Assembly: GCA_905250125.1 (NCBI GenBank)
Contig: CAJNOL010001052.1
Coordinates: 1 to 64,000 of the forward strand
Length of the DNA stretch: 64,000 nucleotides
Direction: 5' to 3'
Source: Rotaria sordida
Taxonomy: Eukaryota; Rotifera; Eurotatoria; Philodinida; Philodinidae
Position 1 is the first letter of the stretch. Each line of letters opens with the position of its first letter. This document shows positions 24,089 through 34,693 of the stretch, in pieces. The translations under genes were made by a program, and so were the position numbers. The notes beneath the pieces are model-generated. The model made no database searches, was not told the origin of the DNA, and was given only the letters and a program-made list of their open reading frames with translations.

Positions 24089-24430
24089 ATGTCAAAACAG
24101 TCTCCCAATGCTATTGAAAAAATGGTTAAACAAGCCAAAGTACTTTAAATATTTGTAAACAGGATAAAATCGAATTTATTGATTTTAACGTGGTTGAACA
24201 ATATTTGCTTTTACGTGATGTGAAGGAAGTGATTTCTTCATCAATTAGTAACCTGATCTTAAAGATTTCACCTTATTTCTATAATAATGGTGCTTCGGTA
24301 GATTGACTGTGGCTGTGTGGCACAGTTAGTATTCAATATAAAGACAACACATACAATATTCCAGTTGAAATTTGGTTACAAAAAGATCATCCTTTGGTAG
24401 CTCCACTGGTCTATGTGAAACCGAGTCATT
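24089..24430 (+). pseudogene. TSG101-like UEV domain fragment
   Basis: The start MSKQSPNAIEKMVKQAK (24089-24139) is followed, after a 23-nt gap with GT-AG ends that seems too short for an intron, by DVKEVISSSISNLILKISP and then GTVSIQYKDNTYNIPVEIWL and PLVAPLVYVKPS. This is the UEV (inactive E2-like) domain of TSG101, the ESCRT-I subunit that binds ubiquitin and PTAP motifs in endosomal sorting; compare the family core GNTYNIP and FVKPT. A TGA at 24304-24306 interrupts the frame before the core, and similarity ends after VKPS, so the second half of the domain and all of the coiled coil are missing. A degenerate partial gene copy. Confidence 0.72.
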
Positions 24431-24439
24431 CAGTGAATC

Positions 24440-25353
24440 ACCACCTGTTTACACAAAATCTTTACTTCATTATAAATCTTTATCGAATTCGAATGCATCT
24501 TCATTAGGTCCAACAGCATTTGTATCTTTTTCGAATATACCTTTATCGATAATTCACAGTAAATTCTATCATTATTTCATAGTTCAACTGAATCCATTTA
24601 TTTCCGATGATTTCTTTTTTGATCCGCTCGAAATATTTAATGAAGGATAAAAAAAATCATTACGAAGCATTCAATAGGAATCAAAAAATATAGAGTATTT
24701 CTTGATTTAAAAACTGTTACTTATTGCCTAGGATACTTTCACGATTAGTGAGAAAAGTCGATTCTATGAGACATGCATAATGATTAGGAAAATTTGACAA
24801 AATTCTTTTATATTCTTTACTAAATACACTTCAAGTTTCGTTATATGACGAATTTTTGTGTAGGCAATACTTACTTTTGTAAATGATTAAAAATTGTCTC
24901 ATTGTTCCATCACATTCTATGTACGAGTTTAAACGATAAACTTCTTGCTCAAGACTTTTACCTCAATTACCTGATTTATCTGAAGAAAAAAAATATAGGT
25001 TTTAGATTTTTTTCTGCTTTCTAAGTATCCGAAGTATTTTTGCTTGTATTAACAGTTACAGCATGATTTAGTGCGTATCTATCGTTACTGGAAAGATTAG
25101 CCACAAGGTTTCTGCCCTCTTGATGAATTTCACCAATCTTTTAAGCGTATTTTCCGTTTGTTTAAATAGCTTTCGGAAAGAACGTTTATGAAAATGTTAC
25201 TAACAGATCCACTATTGCAATGATTTTTGGTATTTTACTAAGTCTTTTCGAACTGAAATTTTTCAGAAATGAGTGACTTCAATGAATTACTCTTTTATCA
25301 CAAAGATTAGCCTTGTAAGTTGAACTAGGGTGACGTCTCATCTTTTTTTGTTA
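24440..25353. other. Stretch with possible coding remnants
   Basis: A plus-strand reading at about 25055-25260 (GFCPLDEFHQSFKRIF, LSERTFMKMLLTDPLL) looks coding-like but carries several stops. A minus-strand stretch at about 24890-24980 reads EQEVYRLNSYIECDGTM. Neither is assignable. Confidence 0.25.
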
Positions 25354-25580
25354 GGTTCAACTCACAGTTCAATGCCTAACAATGTCAATGAACAAAAACA
25401 GACTCATCGATTCTCTGATATTGCTGCAGAATTACGGCGAATGCTTTTACCAATTCAAGGCTTTGAGAAGATGCTTCTAGTTTCTCTTGAAAAGGCTATC
25501 AAACCTGTTGTCTCGTTCATTCCAGATGTCGAACAAATGTCTTGGATTTCTAAAGAGAATTGCCATAGTGTAAAGGATGT
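25354..25580 (+). pseudogene. ADP-ribosyltransferase-family N-terminal exon fragment, truncated
   Basis: About 75 codons read RFSDIAAELRRMLLPIQGFE, then KMLLVSLEKAIKPVVSFIPD, then VEQMSWISKENCHSVKD. To my knowledge this is the typical N-terminus of one bdelloid class of NAD:arginine ADP-ribosyltransferases (pattern LLPI-x-GYEK-x-PLVSLE, later KENC). In that class the ART catalytic core with R-S-ExE follows. Here the frame runs straight into a TGTGGG tract directly after SVKD, and no ART core follows it. A TTAG acceptor-like site lies just before GSTHSS at 25355. Truncated copy of a gene from the same family as the ART-TPR genes at 39689 and 48941, but of a different subclass. Confidence 0.6.
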
Positions 25581-25669
25581 GGGTGTGGGTGTGGGTGTGA
25601 GCGTGAGTAGGATTGAAGATAAGACTGAGACCGACACCACACACCCACCATCACCAGCGCCCACACCCA
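25576..25669. repeat. TGTGGG-type inverted tract 9, inside an ART exon remnant
   Basis: GGATGTGGGTGTGGGTGTGG, a spacer of about 40 bp (GATTGAAGATAAGACTGAG), then CACCACACACCCACC and GCGCCCACACCC. G-rich arm first, directly fused to coding-like sequence on its left. Confidence 0.75.
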
Positions 25670-26062
25670 AAAATCAGCTCATTCGATTGAAGAATGACGA
25701 ATATATGCAAAGTTTTCTTTGTCTGGCGAATTGCTGGACACCCCATATGTTTAACAATAAAAACAATAAAAGTAGCTTATCTCTCATCATCTTCAATCTT
25801 TTTATATTGATAGAGTAAATAGAGGTGTGCATGTGGCAGTGGATGTTGATCTCAAGTACAGCCAAAGTCGGAAATCTCGGTATTTTATCAAAGAGAGAAC
25901 GACTATCTATATACATTTTCTTGATATTTGTTGAACCTCAGACTTTTATTAGATATTCGTAAGATCCACCTAATCCACTAAGAATAAATGTTAGTTATTA
26001 AGACTAAATAAGATGCGTTAGGCGAAGCAAAGTTTTTTTCATCTGTTTCTTTGTTTAGGCTT
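25670..26062. other. Intergenic, 3' of the cysteine-rich gene
   Basis: No supported gene. Confidence 0.4.
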
Positions 26063-27868
26063 TTATCGACGGATGCATTGATTATTTCGCAACACGGTAC
26101 CGTTCACGTTCACAACTGTGACGTTTGCACACCGGCATTTGCAACAATCGGTATCCACCTTACATAGACCATCTCCTGGACAACCGCTTGAACAGCCAGG
26201 TAAAGTGTTCGAATTCAAACAGTAGCCGAAAACATCACTCACGTTATGTCGATAACACTGGCATGTATCGGACGCGCGATCACAGCAGTCGACATCACTT
26301 GAGCAATCTTTCTTTTCACAGTAATTGCATGAGACAGTCGGTGTTCTGGTCGTTGTACTCCATGTCGAAGTCATTGGCGATATCGTACTTTGAGCACAGT
26401 CCGGCGATGATGGATTATTGAGACAATATATGGTGTTATTACTGCCAACACAGTAAGCCGATCGTGGGTCGTAGCATCGACCTGCGCACAACTGATTGCC
26501 AATCGGACACGAGGTAGTTCCATTCAAGCACGCATGCGTAGTGTTATCGTAGCACTGTTTGTTTTGTCCACACACGTTTACGTTTTGATTATAATATGAA
26601 TAACCTCGACAAGCAGTCTGATTATTCACACAGGCCGTGTTAGGATCAAAACATTGTGCTCCACATGCGTAGCGAGCATAGCACATTGTTCCGTTGAAAC
26701 ACTTGAACTGCGACGAATCATAGCATGTAGGACCGGTTGAAAAATAGCTGTAAATGTATTGTTGCACGTAACATGCCGATTCTCCGTTGTTGCATACTTT
26801 TGAGTTGTTGAAACAGAACTGCGAGCTTGAATAGCATGTTCCGTTGCACGACCGATCGCATTGCACCGTTCTGTTCACGCAGGTTGATACAGTAGAATCC
26901 CAACATTGTGTTCCGCATAAGCGTGTATAAGGTCGAGGACACACAGTAGTTCCATCCACGCATGCATGTGTGGTGTTATCGTAGCACTGTTTGTTTTGTC
27001 CACACATGTTTACATTTCTATTATAATAGTAAAAGCCTGGGCAAGTCATCTGGTTATTCACACAGGCCGCGTTATAATCCAAGCATTGTGCTCCACATGC
27101 GTACTGAGTATAGCATATGGTTTTGTTGAAACACGTGATCTGCGACGAGTTATAGCATGTTGGACCGGTTGGAAACCACTGGAGAGTGTATTCTTGCACA
27201 TAACATGCTGATTCTCCGTTGTTACATACCTTTGAGTTATTGAAACAGAACTGTGTGCTTGAATAGCATGTTCCATTGCACGATCGATCGCATCGCACCG
27301 TTCCGTTCACGCAGGTTGATACAGTAGGATCCCAGCATTGTGTTCCGCATAAGCGTGTATAAGATCGAGGACACACAGTAGTTCCATCCACGCATGCATG
27401 TGTGGTGTTATCGTAGCACTGTTTGTTTTGTCCACACATATTTACATTTTGATTATTATAGTAAAAACCTCGGCAAGCGGTCTGGTTATTCACACAAGCC
27501 GTGTTATAATCAAAGCATTGTGCTCCACATGCGTATTCAGCATAACACATGGTTCCATTGAAACACTTGAACTGCGACGGATTATAGCATGTAGGACCGG
27601 TCGGAAAATAGTCGTAACTGTATTTTTGCACGTAACATGCCGATTCTCCGTTGTTACATACCTTTGAGTTGTTGAAACAGAACTGCGAGCTTGAATAGCA
27701 TGTTCCATTGCAAGAATTTATGCATTCGATAGTGTAATTATTCTCTCTGCAGCCTTGGACAGCAGGATCGTAGCAGAGAGTAGATCCGCAAAGCCGCTGT
27801 CCATTAGGACAAACGATGGCACCCGTATCCATGATAAGTAAAAGAAGCACAAAGCTGACTGTGAGCAT
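26063..27868 (-). CDS. Secreted cysteine-rich protein with three 144-residue repeats
   Basis: One exon of 601 residues. A signal peptide (MLTVSFVLLLLIMDTGA) is followed by a short Cys-rich start, then three repeats of about 144 residues starting near residues 52, 196 and 340, each opening with SCNGTCYSS(S/T)QFCFNN and containing CYVQ, GPTCY, CGAQC, MCGQNKQCYDN and LCGTQCWD-type motifs. The DNA repeats with a 432-bp period. Many N-glycosylation sites (NNS, NNT, NGT) are present. A Ser/Thr-rich linker (STISPMTSTWSTTTRTP) leads to a C-terminal domain with CCDR and DCCKCRC clusters, typical of disulphide-rich extracellular modules. The function is unknown; binding to a surface or glycan is a guess. 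A TATAAATA box on the same strand (27957-27964) lies about 90 bp before the start. Confidence 0.85.
   Translation of the reverse strand: MLTVSFVLLLLIMDTGAIVCPNGQRLCGSTLCYDPAVQGCRENNYTIECINSCNGTCYSSSQFCFNNSKVCNNGESACYVQKYSYDYFPTGPTCYNPSQFKCFNGTMCYAEYACGAQCFDYNTACVNNQTACRGFYYNNQNVNMCGQNKQCYDNTTHACVDGTTVCPRSYTRLCGTQCWDPTVSTCVNGTVRCDRSCNGTCYSSTQFCFNNSKVCNNGESACYVQEYTLQWFPTGPTCYNSSQITCFNKTICYTQYACGAQCLDYNAACVNNQMTCPGFYYYNRNVNMCGQNKQCYDNTTHACVDGTTVCPRPYTRLCGTQCWDSTVSTCVNRTVQCDRSCNGTCYSSSQFCFNNSKVCNNGESACYVQQYIYSYFSTGPTCYDSSQFKCFNGTMCYARYACGAQCFDPNTACVNNQTACRGYSYYNQNVNVCGQNKQCYDNTTHACLNGTTSCPIGNQLCAGRCYDPRSAYCVGSNNTIYCLNNPSSPDCAQSTISPMTSTWSTTTRTPTVSCNYCEKKDCSSDVDCCDRASDTCQCYRHNVSDVFGYCLNSNTLPGCSSGCPGDGLCKVDTDCCKCRCANVTVVNVNGTVLRNNQCIRR
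26390..27720 (-). repeat. Three tandem coding repeats, period 432 bp
   Basis: Units of 432 bp inside the cysteine-rich gene. Units two and one (counting from the N-terminus) are the most alike, with long identical stretches around the CGQNKQCYDN motif, suggesting recent duplication or gene conversion. Confidence 0.8.
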
Positions 27869-28190
27869 TCTGAATGAGACTCACACAGTTGATATGGAGT
27901 GATAGGCTCGTAAATATTTTTCTGAATAGTGTTCCAGCGTCGTAACTAAATGCGATTATTTATACTTATTCGATGTTTTGCTTCACATGGATTAAGTAAA
28001 TATTTGTGAAAAAGCTTCTCGCTGGGTTAATTGTCGTCGAGCTTTCGCTTATTTAACCAGTCATCATCATCAACTCCTATAGAGCCATTGCATTGAAATT
28101 CTATTTGTTTAAGTGAATGTAATTTCTTCAAGACTTTAGTCAATGAGTCTGAAAGAAATGTTTTAATAAGACAACGAATACATACAAATA
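27869..28190. other. 5' flank of the cysteine-rich gene
   Basis: Contains the TATA-like box at 27957-27964 on the minus strand. Otherwise nothing is seen. Confidence 0.35.
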
Positions 28191-28394
28191 GGGTGTGGGT
28201 TTGGGTTTGGATGTGGGTTTGGGTGTGGGTATGTAGGGTGTAGGCGTGGGGTGCGAGTGTGAATGTGAGTGCGTAGGGTGTGGATGTGAGTGTGTAGGGT
28301 GTGGGTGTGTGCATGTAGCTGTGGCTGTGTGGATGTCGGTGTCGGTGCAAATGTATATATACAAAACAGTCGAACCCACACCCATACCTCACAC
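28191..28394. repeat. TGTGGG-type inverted tract 10, long G-rich arm
   Basis: A G-rich arm of about 140 bp with many variant units (TTTGGG, TGTAGGG, TGTGAG) is followed by a spacer and a short C-rich arm CCCACACCCATACCTCACACC. Open frames here on the minus strand (His/Thr/Pro repeats) are by-products. Confidence 0.8.
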
Positions 28395-28853
28395 CACATT
28401 ACTGTCCACTGTGAGGTGATGGATCAAACGAAGACCAAAAGTTGATAATGTAAGACCTGAATAGCACCCTTGGTCATGATTCATTCAAAACGATGACCAG
28501 ATTCTGTTTCACCACGCTTGATTACTTTTCAGTCATAATTCATTTAAAATGGTACGTAGATGTAGATAACTAAGCATGGATCTGAATAGGAGAGCCTTGA
28601 TGGAAATTGAAAATGATTGAATTCTCATTTTTCATATACAGCTGTCTTCAGAGATATATACTATAAAAAAAGAATTGAGATGAGAACAGGTTTTTATTAA
28701 TATTGATTTTGATTAAATATAAACACATGCTGTTTACGTGTACGGTGTTAACTCAATAAAACCTCGTTTGAAAGAAAATTTAAATTGATTTTTCAAGGTA
28801 AGCCGTTGCGAATGAATTAATGTAAGGTGCGTACAATTCAAAAGTTCAGCAAA

Positions 28854-28973
28854 GGGTGTGGGCATGAGGAAAATGCACACCCATACCCACACCCACACCC
28901 CCACCCCCACCCCCGCACCCACACCCACACCCCCACACCCACACCCACACCCCACACCCCACACCCACACCCT
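28854..28973. repeat. TGTGGG-type inverted tract 11, long C-rich arm
   Basis: AGGGTGTGGGCATG, spacer AGGAAAATG, then about 90 bp of CCCACA and CCCCCA units. G-rich arm first; spacer related to that of tract 5. Confidence 0.85.
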
Positions 28974-31900
28974 TTTAATATATAAAATGATATAGATGGT
29001 TTCGTCTTGCAACATGACTCACTCTATATCAACCAGTTCGTAACGGATGTCATTTTCAAATTGATTCATACAACTACTCATACGAATGAGTCAACTCTTC
29101 AACTATTCAATATGTTTAAAACTATTACCAATCCGAAACAGGATCGTTTCGATAATACACCTCATTTGTTTGCAAAAAAGCTGAGTCAATGGAGATTCGT
29201 GCATTCCGTTACAAATGAGTGCTCAAGAAAAAAAGATGTCGCTCGTATCATAGATTCATTGTAAATTTCGAATGTAGCAAAACGTCACAAAAAGTCAGAA
29301 AATAACTTGCATTCCCATAAAGAAAATACAAACATTCCTAGACTCATAAAATATTGGCTATTCATTACGTATGGAATTCATGCTGGTTTTTTATTCCTTT
29401 TGAGATTTGAGTTCTAGCATATCTATTGAACACGATTATTTTCTATTTATTTTGTTGAACAAATTGCCTAATAGATGAACCGTTACAAGACAGCTATTAG
29501 CGGTAACATACGATCATAGCTCGTATAGACAAGTAGTTTATATCTGCACAGCAACAATGTCATAAATTCTGTTATACGATTTTTGCCCGATGCTTAATTA
29601 CAGCATAGACTTTGTTTCAAAAATTGACTAGTGATATCATTCTTTTTATTTTTATTTGAAAATATACAATAAGAGTGAAAAAATTTCACAGATGACTCAT
29701 ATATGCCCATGGCATTAATAAGCCAATCATATGCTATTAGCATCTTTTGGTTGATCAGTTCTTGAGCTTAATAAGACTTATTTCAGATATCTAAGATTGA
29801 TTTGTCATGAAAAAATATCATATAAATTTTCAGAATACATAACTTGATCATCTGTGGAATGACCTCAACACTGAGCTAGTTAGCTTTACCAAATTGTTGT
29901 ATGATATATGCTTATAATATATTAGAATGAATCGCATTCTCATCGATTTTAGTATTAGATGCGGCCTAATTCAGTGCTATTTCGAATTGTTCTGTTGCAT
30001 GTTGAAAGTTTATATTAATGATATTAATGCGAATCATGGTATTGCCGCATGCTTGTATTGTTTCTATTAATCAAATCTTTCTATTATACGTGTATACGAT
30101 ATATTCGAACATTAGGTTTGTAATTACAGTCTATACTAACGTACTCAGACCTGGAATGACTTTCAAAATGCTTTTACAAACCAAAAATGATTATATCAAA
30201 ATGGGTACATGATGACTTTTTTATTATCCAGTGTCTATACGTGATGTATATAGTTTTAGATCAATCCATCATACATCTGAGATATATGACCAGTTATCAT
30301 CAACTGACAAATGGTTTTCAAACGTTGACTATTTCTGAATAGTAAAACAACGATTACAAGTTGTATTACTTCGTAATCTTACTGTGTGGAATTATAAAAT
30401 GAATGTGATAGGTATGCAAATAATATTTGAATGCTTACAACATTATGCACCCACGAACACTTGGTTATGTTGTGCAGTATATGTTCGATGATGAATTGTT
30501 GTGATGTGCAAAACATATTTGAACGGTACGATCGTTATTAATACTGATATTCTGTTATTTTTGCTTTATATGATTGTCAGATGGCTTTATTTGACATCTA
30601 TCAACATAGATGAACCATCGAATACATATCCATGTAGCAATTGCATGCTGATGAAATCATGAATAATCACCAATCAACTATATGACATATTTGTGATATC
30701 TGAACGATTAGAGTCTTAGAATTTTTTTCTGTGTTCAACTTTTAGGTATTTTATTTTAATTTACTTTTTATCATTTTGACAGAATGCCTGTAGTATTTCA
30801 TTTGCGCGTCCTATATCCTTGGGTATTATTTGTGGAGGTACTGCATCGAAAAGTTCGACGAGAGATATGAGTTGTATGTGAATTGAATCGTAATAAGTTA
30901 TTCACTATTCATATTATTTCGACAGAAATATTCTGATTTCTACTTCTTACGGGTCGATATACAATACATAATCTAAACATTCAAGAAAAATTCTATACTT
31001 TCGTGATTCATACGACGAAGACTTTACAAGGATATGTGATTTGCTATTGACGAGACAAGTGAATGCATTTAAATAAGATTTGTTCGGCTTCATCGATATA
31101 CTTTTTTTCATATTCTCATCATCATGTAAATCACTGATCATCGTGTTATACGATTGGATAAGCAAATGTTCATTCAACTGTTATATAGTCTAAGAGTTGT
31201 TTCTTTGTATAAATTTGTGCTTTGTTTCATATCATAATAAACCTATTCCTCAAATACATTTAGTCAATTATGATGTACTCCTAGAGAATCTTCTCAAAAA
31301 TGAAATACTATTTCCGCCTTGCAATAGTAGTAGAATCGATCAAATCATTCCACATGTGTATTCTATGTATTCAACGCTGAGGTGATCTGCGATAGATTTT
31401 TGTATTACTTTACATTCGTTTTCTTGATACTTTCTATGTGAAGCTTTTCATTTATTGATTTCAGTATTTATTTTATTATGCCGTAAACAATGACTAGCAA
31501 GAAGTTTACAGGAACAGTATTTCAAATCAGACAATATTTGTACAAAAACCTAATTGGTTCAATGAAACCAGTCAAATGCTTCTACAAATTCACTAGGAAA
31601 ATTCTAAGAAAGTTGTTGTTGCAAACTACCATCTTTCTTATATTTTGGTCTTCACGAAGAGTTATTGTTTAAAATTATTACAATTGTACTAAGTAAGTAT
31701 TTAGTGAAGAGAAAAGTAAATTATATGTTCAGAAGATCTATGAAAGATATAATCATAAGAATTTAATGCTTCGTTTGTGGTTTTTTTTATAACCGAGGTA
31801 GAATAAATATTATCAGTACTAGTCATTTATTATTTATGATTTTACTGTATTTCTCTTGTTTATGAAAATTTTAATATTCGTCTAAATCATTATTAATTAC

Positions 31901-32150
31901 TAACATTGTTACTTTTTTCTTTGATTAGTTAAAATAAATATAATATTCAAGCTTTAATTTCTATCCGAAGTTATTCTGTATCTTTAATCCCAATTAATTA
32001 TATTGTGCCACAAAGAATTGATTGTTAAGAATTAACAAAGTATTATAATGAGTTATAAAACAAAATAAATTATAATGTCCAGAGTGAATAATGTATGATG
32101 GAGTACGATTCAGAATTCATAATAAATTTGTGTAATAGATTATAGGTCTC
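28974..32150. other. Large gene-poor AT-rich stretch
   Basis: Only short open frames (for example 29007-29264 plus, 30947-31177 minus, 31490-31672 plus), none with a recognised domain or convincing splicing. I see no repeats of note. Confidence 0.4.
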
Positions 32151-32273
32151 TTAATCCAATATAACGTGATCAAAAAGTTCACAGCGACACTCTTTTAAAG
32201 ACCAAGCTTTTGTCATTGAAGTGTATTTAATCAAACCATCGCAATAGTCTTGAATCTTGTTTGGTTGTAGTTC
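32151..32273 (-). CDS. Possible terminal exon of an unrecognised gene
   Basis: A 41-codon frame with a TTTAAG acceptor-like border at 32274 and a stop at 32151-32153 reads ELQPNKIQDYCDGLIKYTSM then TKAWSLKECRCELFDHVILD. The composition is protein-like rather than AT-driven. No upstream exon was identified, and a MITE lies 120 bp upstream. Unassigned. Confidence 0.3.
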   Translation of the reverse strand, partial: ELQPNKIQDYCDGLIKYTSMTKAWSLKECRCELFDHVILD

Positions 32274-32393
32274 CTTAAACATAGAAAGAAAAACATTTAA
32301 ATAAAATCGATTCTCTAAAATAAATTGAAGATTTGCCTTTTCATTATCATAAAAGAAAATAATTAATATTATTTTTATGGAAAAATTATAGTA

Positions 32394-32530
32394 CAGAGTA
32401 TCCCAAAAAAAAATTTACACCTTAAAAGTTAAAAAACTTTTTCGAATGTATTTCAAAAGTACGTACTTCTGAAATACCCTCCAAAAAAATTTTTTAAATT
32501 CAAAGGGGTCATTTCTTTTGGGACACCCTT
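32394..32530. mobile_element. mariner/Tc-like MITE, 137 bp, flanked by TA
   Basis: Near-complete palindrome. Ends read CAGAGTATCCCAAAA on the left and TTTTGGGACACCCTT on the right, with TA at 32392-32393 and 32531-32532 as the expected target duplication of Tc1/mariner elements. The centre is a perfect inverted repeat GTATTTCA...AGTACGTACT...TGAAATAC. No coding capacity. Confidence 0.8.
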
Positions 32531-32651
32531 TAGATATCTGATCATCTACAGATTATGCTCACTGTTGCTATATAGATTAAAATGGTTTGCTTTCTTAAAT
32601 TTTCTTATACAACATGAACAATATCATTGACTTGTTTTTTTTTGTCTAGCT

Positions 32652-33635
32652 ATGCCAAGTTTTCAAGATAATAATTTACCACAGAACGCCAATCAAGATT
32701 ATGTAACTGTCGAAGACATAAAATTTAGTTCAACGGTTGTTTGTAAGTTGCAATTATGAATAGTTTATTTGATATAAACCTCATTTTTCTATGAAGCACA
32801 TGTACCAACTGTAACAGCAAATAATGGCATAAACGTTGATCTTCCACAAACGCCATTAACTATCGGTAAAATATTTTTTTATCTAAAATTAAAAGAGAGT
32901 ATATCGAAATTATCTTCTCATTTTTTTTTCAACACGCTCGAATAATGAATGATTAAAAAAGGGTATCATGTAAATTTTCACTGCAGTTTTCATTTCTATT
33001 TTTTAATTTTCAAAAGGAAAATTGATTCAAATTTGAGATAATTGNNNNNNNNNNNNNNNNNNNNNNNNNNNNNNNNNNNNNNNNNNNNNNNNNNNNNNNN
33101 NNNNNNNNNNNNNNNNNNNNNNNNNNNNNNNNNNNNNNNNNNNNGGTGTGGGTGTGGGTGGGTGTGTGGGTGGGTGTGGGTGGCTGGGTGTGGGTGGGTG
33201 TGGGTGTGGGTGGGTGTGGGTGTGGGTGTGGATGTGGGTGTATGGGTGCATGTGGGTGTGGAGTGTGAGTGTGTGAGTGTGGGTGTGCGTGTACACGAAC
33301 AGAATATTCTCACCCACACCCACACCCAGACCACCAATACTATTCAAAACAAGAGCAAAGGCGAAGCTGAAATAATACCAAGAGATCATGCATGCAAACA
33401 AAAGCTACATCTTTCACACAATAACAAAAAAAAGAAACAAAGCGTCAGAACGCTAAGACATAAGAGACAATTTAATATGTTATTAGCACGTAGAGAACAA
33501 AAAATAAAATCGGAAGTCAAATCATATGAATTTCGATTGGATTGCACACAAAAAAAACAAATAAGGATAAGCATGTTATATGCATCTGATAGTCAAGGGC
33601 AAATAAAAAAATTATTGAATAATTTTCGGGCTTGA
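32652..33635 (+). CDS. Possible small-exon gene of unknown function, interrupted by the assembly gap
   Basis: Exon 1 (32652-32742) starts MPSFQDNNLPQNANQDYVT and ends with a GTAAGT donor; exon 2 (32797-32865, HVPTVTANNGINVDLPQTP) joins in phase. After the gap and the telomere-type tract, an open frame to 33635 reads RQFNMLLARREQKIKSEVKS and ends LLNNFRA. Whether the parts belong to one gene cannot be judged through the gap. The last part is basic and coiled-coil-like. No family is recognised. Confidence 0.3.
33045..33144. other. Assembly gap of 100 N
   Basis: Exactly 100 undetermined bases, which usually marks a gap of unknown size. It ends directly at the G-rich arm of a TGTGGG tract, so the tract was probably the cause of the break. 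Confidence 0.95.
33145..33330. repeat. TGTGGG-type inverted tract 12, beside the gap
   Basis: About 145 bp of G-rich units, a spacer with GTACACGAACAGAATATT, then CTCACCCACACCCACACCC. Its left limit is hidden by the gap. G-rich arm first. Confidence 0.85.
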
Positions 33636-33639
33636 TTTG

Positions 33640-34690
33640 CTTGCGGAAGAAGTGTCATGACTTACTGATGATAAAATGGATGCATCAGAAATTGATGATA
33701 GAGTTGAATTAAAAGTAGAAGGTTGTGATGAGGCACTGTGTGTTGGACTAGAATGGGATCGATGATGTCCTAGATAAAAGAGATTTTTCACAGATTAAAC
33801 ATTTAAACTCATTGGACACCTACGAATAACACCCGGAATAAAAAGAACCGATGAAGAAGACGATAAAGTTGATGAGCTACTGCTTGAACACAGTCTCAAT
33901 GTTTACTTTTAAACGAAAAAAATTTGAAATACTTACCCCCTAGCTGCCCCAATACAAGATCCGCAGCGGCAGCCGAACTAGAACCATCTTGATTATCATC
34001 AACTTCTCGGGAGTCATCACCATATTCATCCGATCCTGGATGGTACATCGGATCAGCAAGATAATTGTCCGATTCTGGACAACCATCATCATCATCATAG
34101 TCCTCATAATCCTTCTCTTCCTCATCATCATGAAAACCATAATCAAAATTGCTACCAGCCTCATCAAAATTCAAATAAATATCATCATCCCTATAATCAT
34201 TACTATTACTAGCATCAAAAGCAATATCATCATCCTCATTTATAAGTCGAGAGTAAGTGGTAATATCATGGAACAGACTAATTACTTACCCGTTGGTGGT
34301 ACGCCGAATTTAACTGACCCATCATCAGAAACATCATCATCTAAAAAAAGCGGCATGTCCATTTAGCAATCAAGCGAATAGAGGAATTACTTACCAATTG
34401 GTCGTATCGCAACCTCGACAGTTGATGAAAGCTCCACGTAACCATGACCATGTCCATAACCATCTTCTAAAAAGAGATATGTTCATATACGAAACAAGCG
34501 AGTAGAAAATCACTAACCGTCCTGTGACACCATCATTCCCATGTCCGATTGTATTACCGAATCCAAATCCAAATCGGCTTTGATACCTTCTAAAAACCAC
34601 GAACTAGTCACTTATAAAGCAAAAACTTGAGACATTCCTTACCAGTCGGTTGTTCACCTACAGTACTATCGGCTGTATCCAATGCAGTTG
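33640..34690 (-). CDS. Small-exon gene for an acidic and serine-rich low-complexity protein
   Basis: On the minus strand a series of short frames is separated by compact introns with GTAAGT-type donors and TTTTTAG-type acceptors. Examples are TALDTADSTVGEQPT (about 34640-34690), EGIKADLDLDSVIQSDMGMM, EDGYGHGHGYVELSSTVEV, DDDVSDDGSVKFGVPPT, then a long Asp/Glu-rich exon (33950-34190) with EEEKDYEDYDDDDGCPESD, and Ser-rich exons with SSTLSSSSSVLFIPG and GHHRSHSSPTHSASSQPS. The exon borders are convincing but the product is disordered and not recognisable. The 5' end is unclear because a foldback element is inserted at 34694; the sequence beyond it may continue the gene. Confidence 0.5.
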
Positions 34691-34693
34691 TCC

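Noticed and set aside
28027..28399. Several open frames with His-Thr-Pro or Val-Gly repeats
   Set aside because: They are translations of the TGTGGG/CCCACA tract in all frames and have no independent support. The same holds for frames at 33000-33340, 35657-36031, 38914-39216 and 43063-43383.
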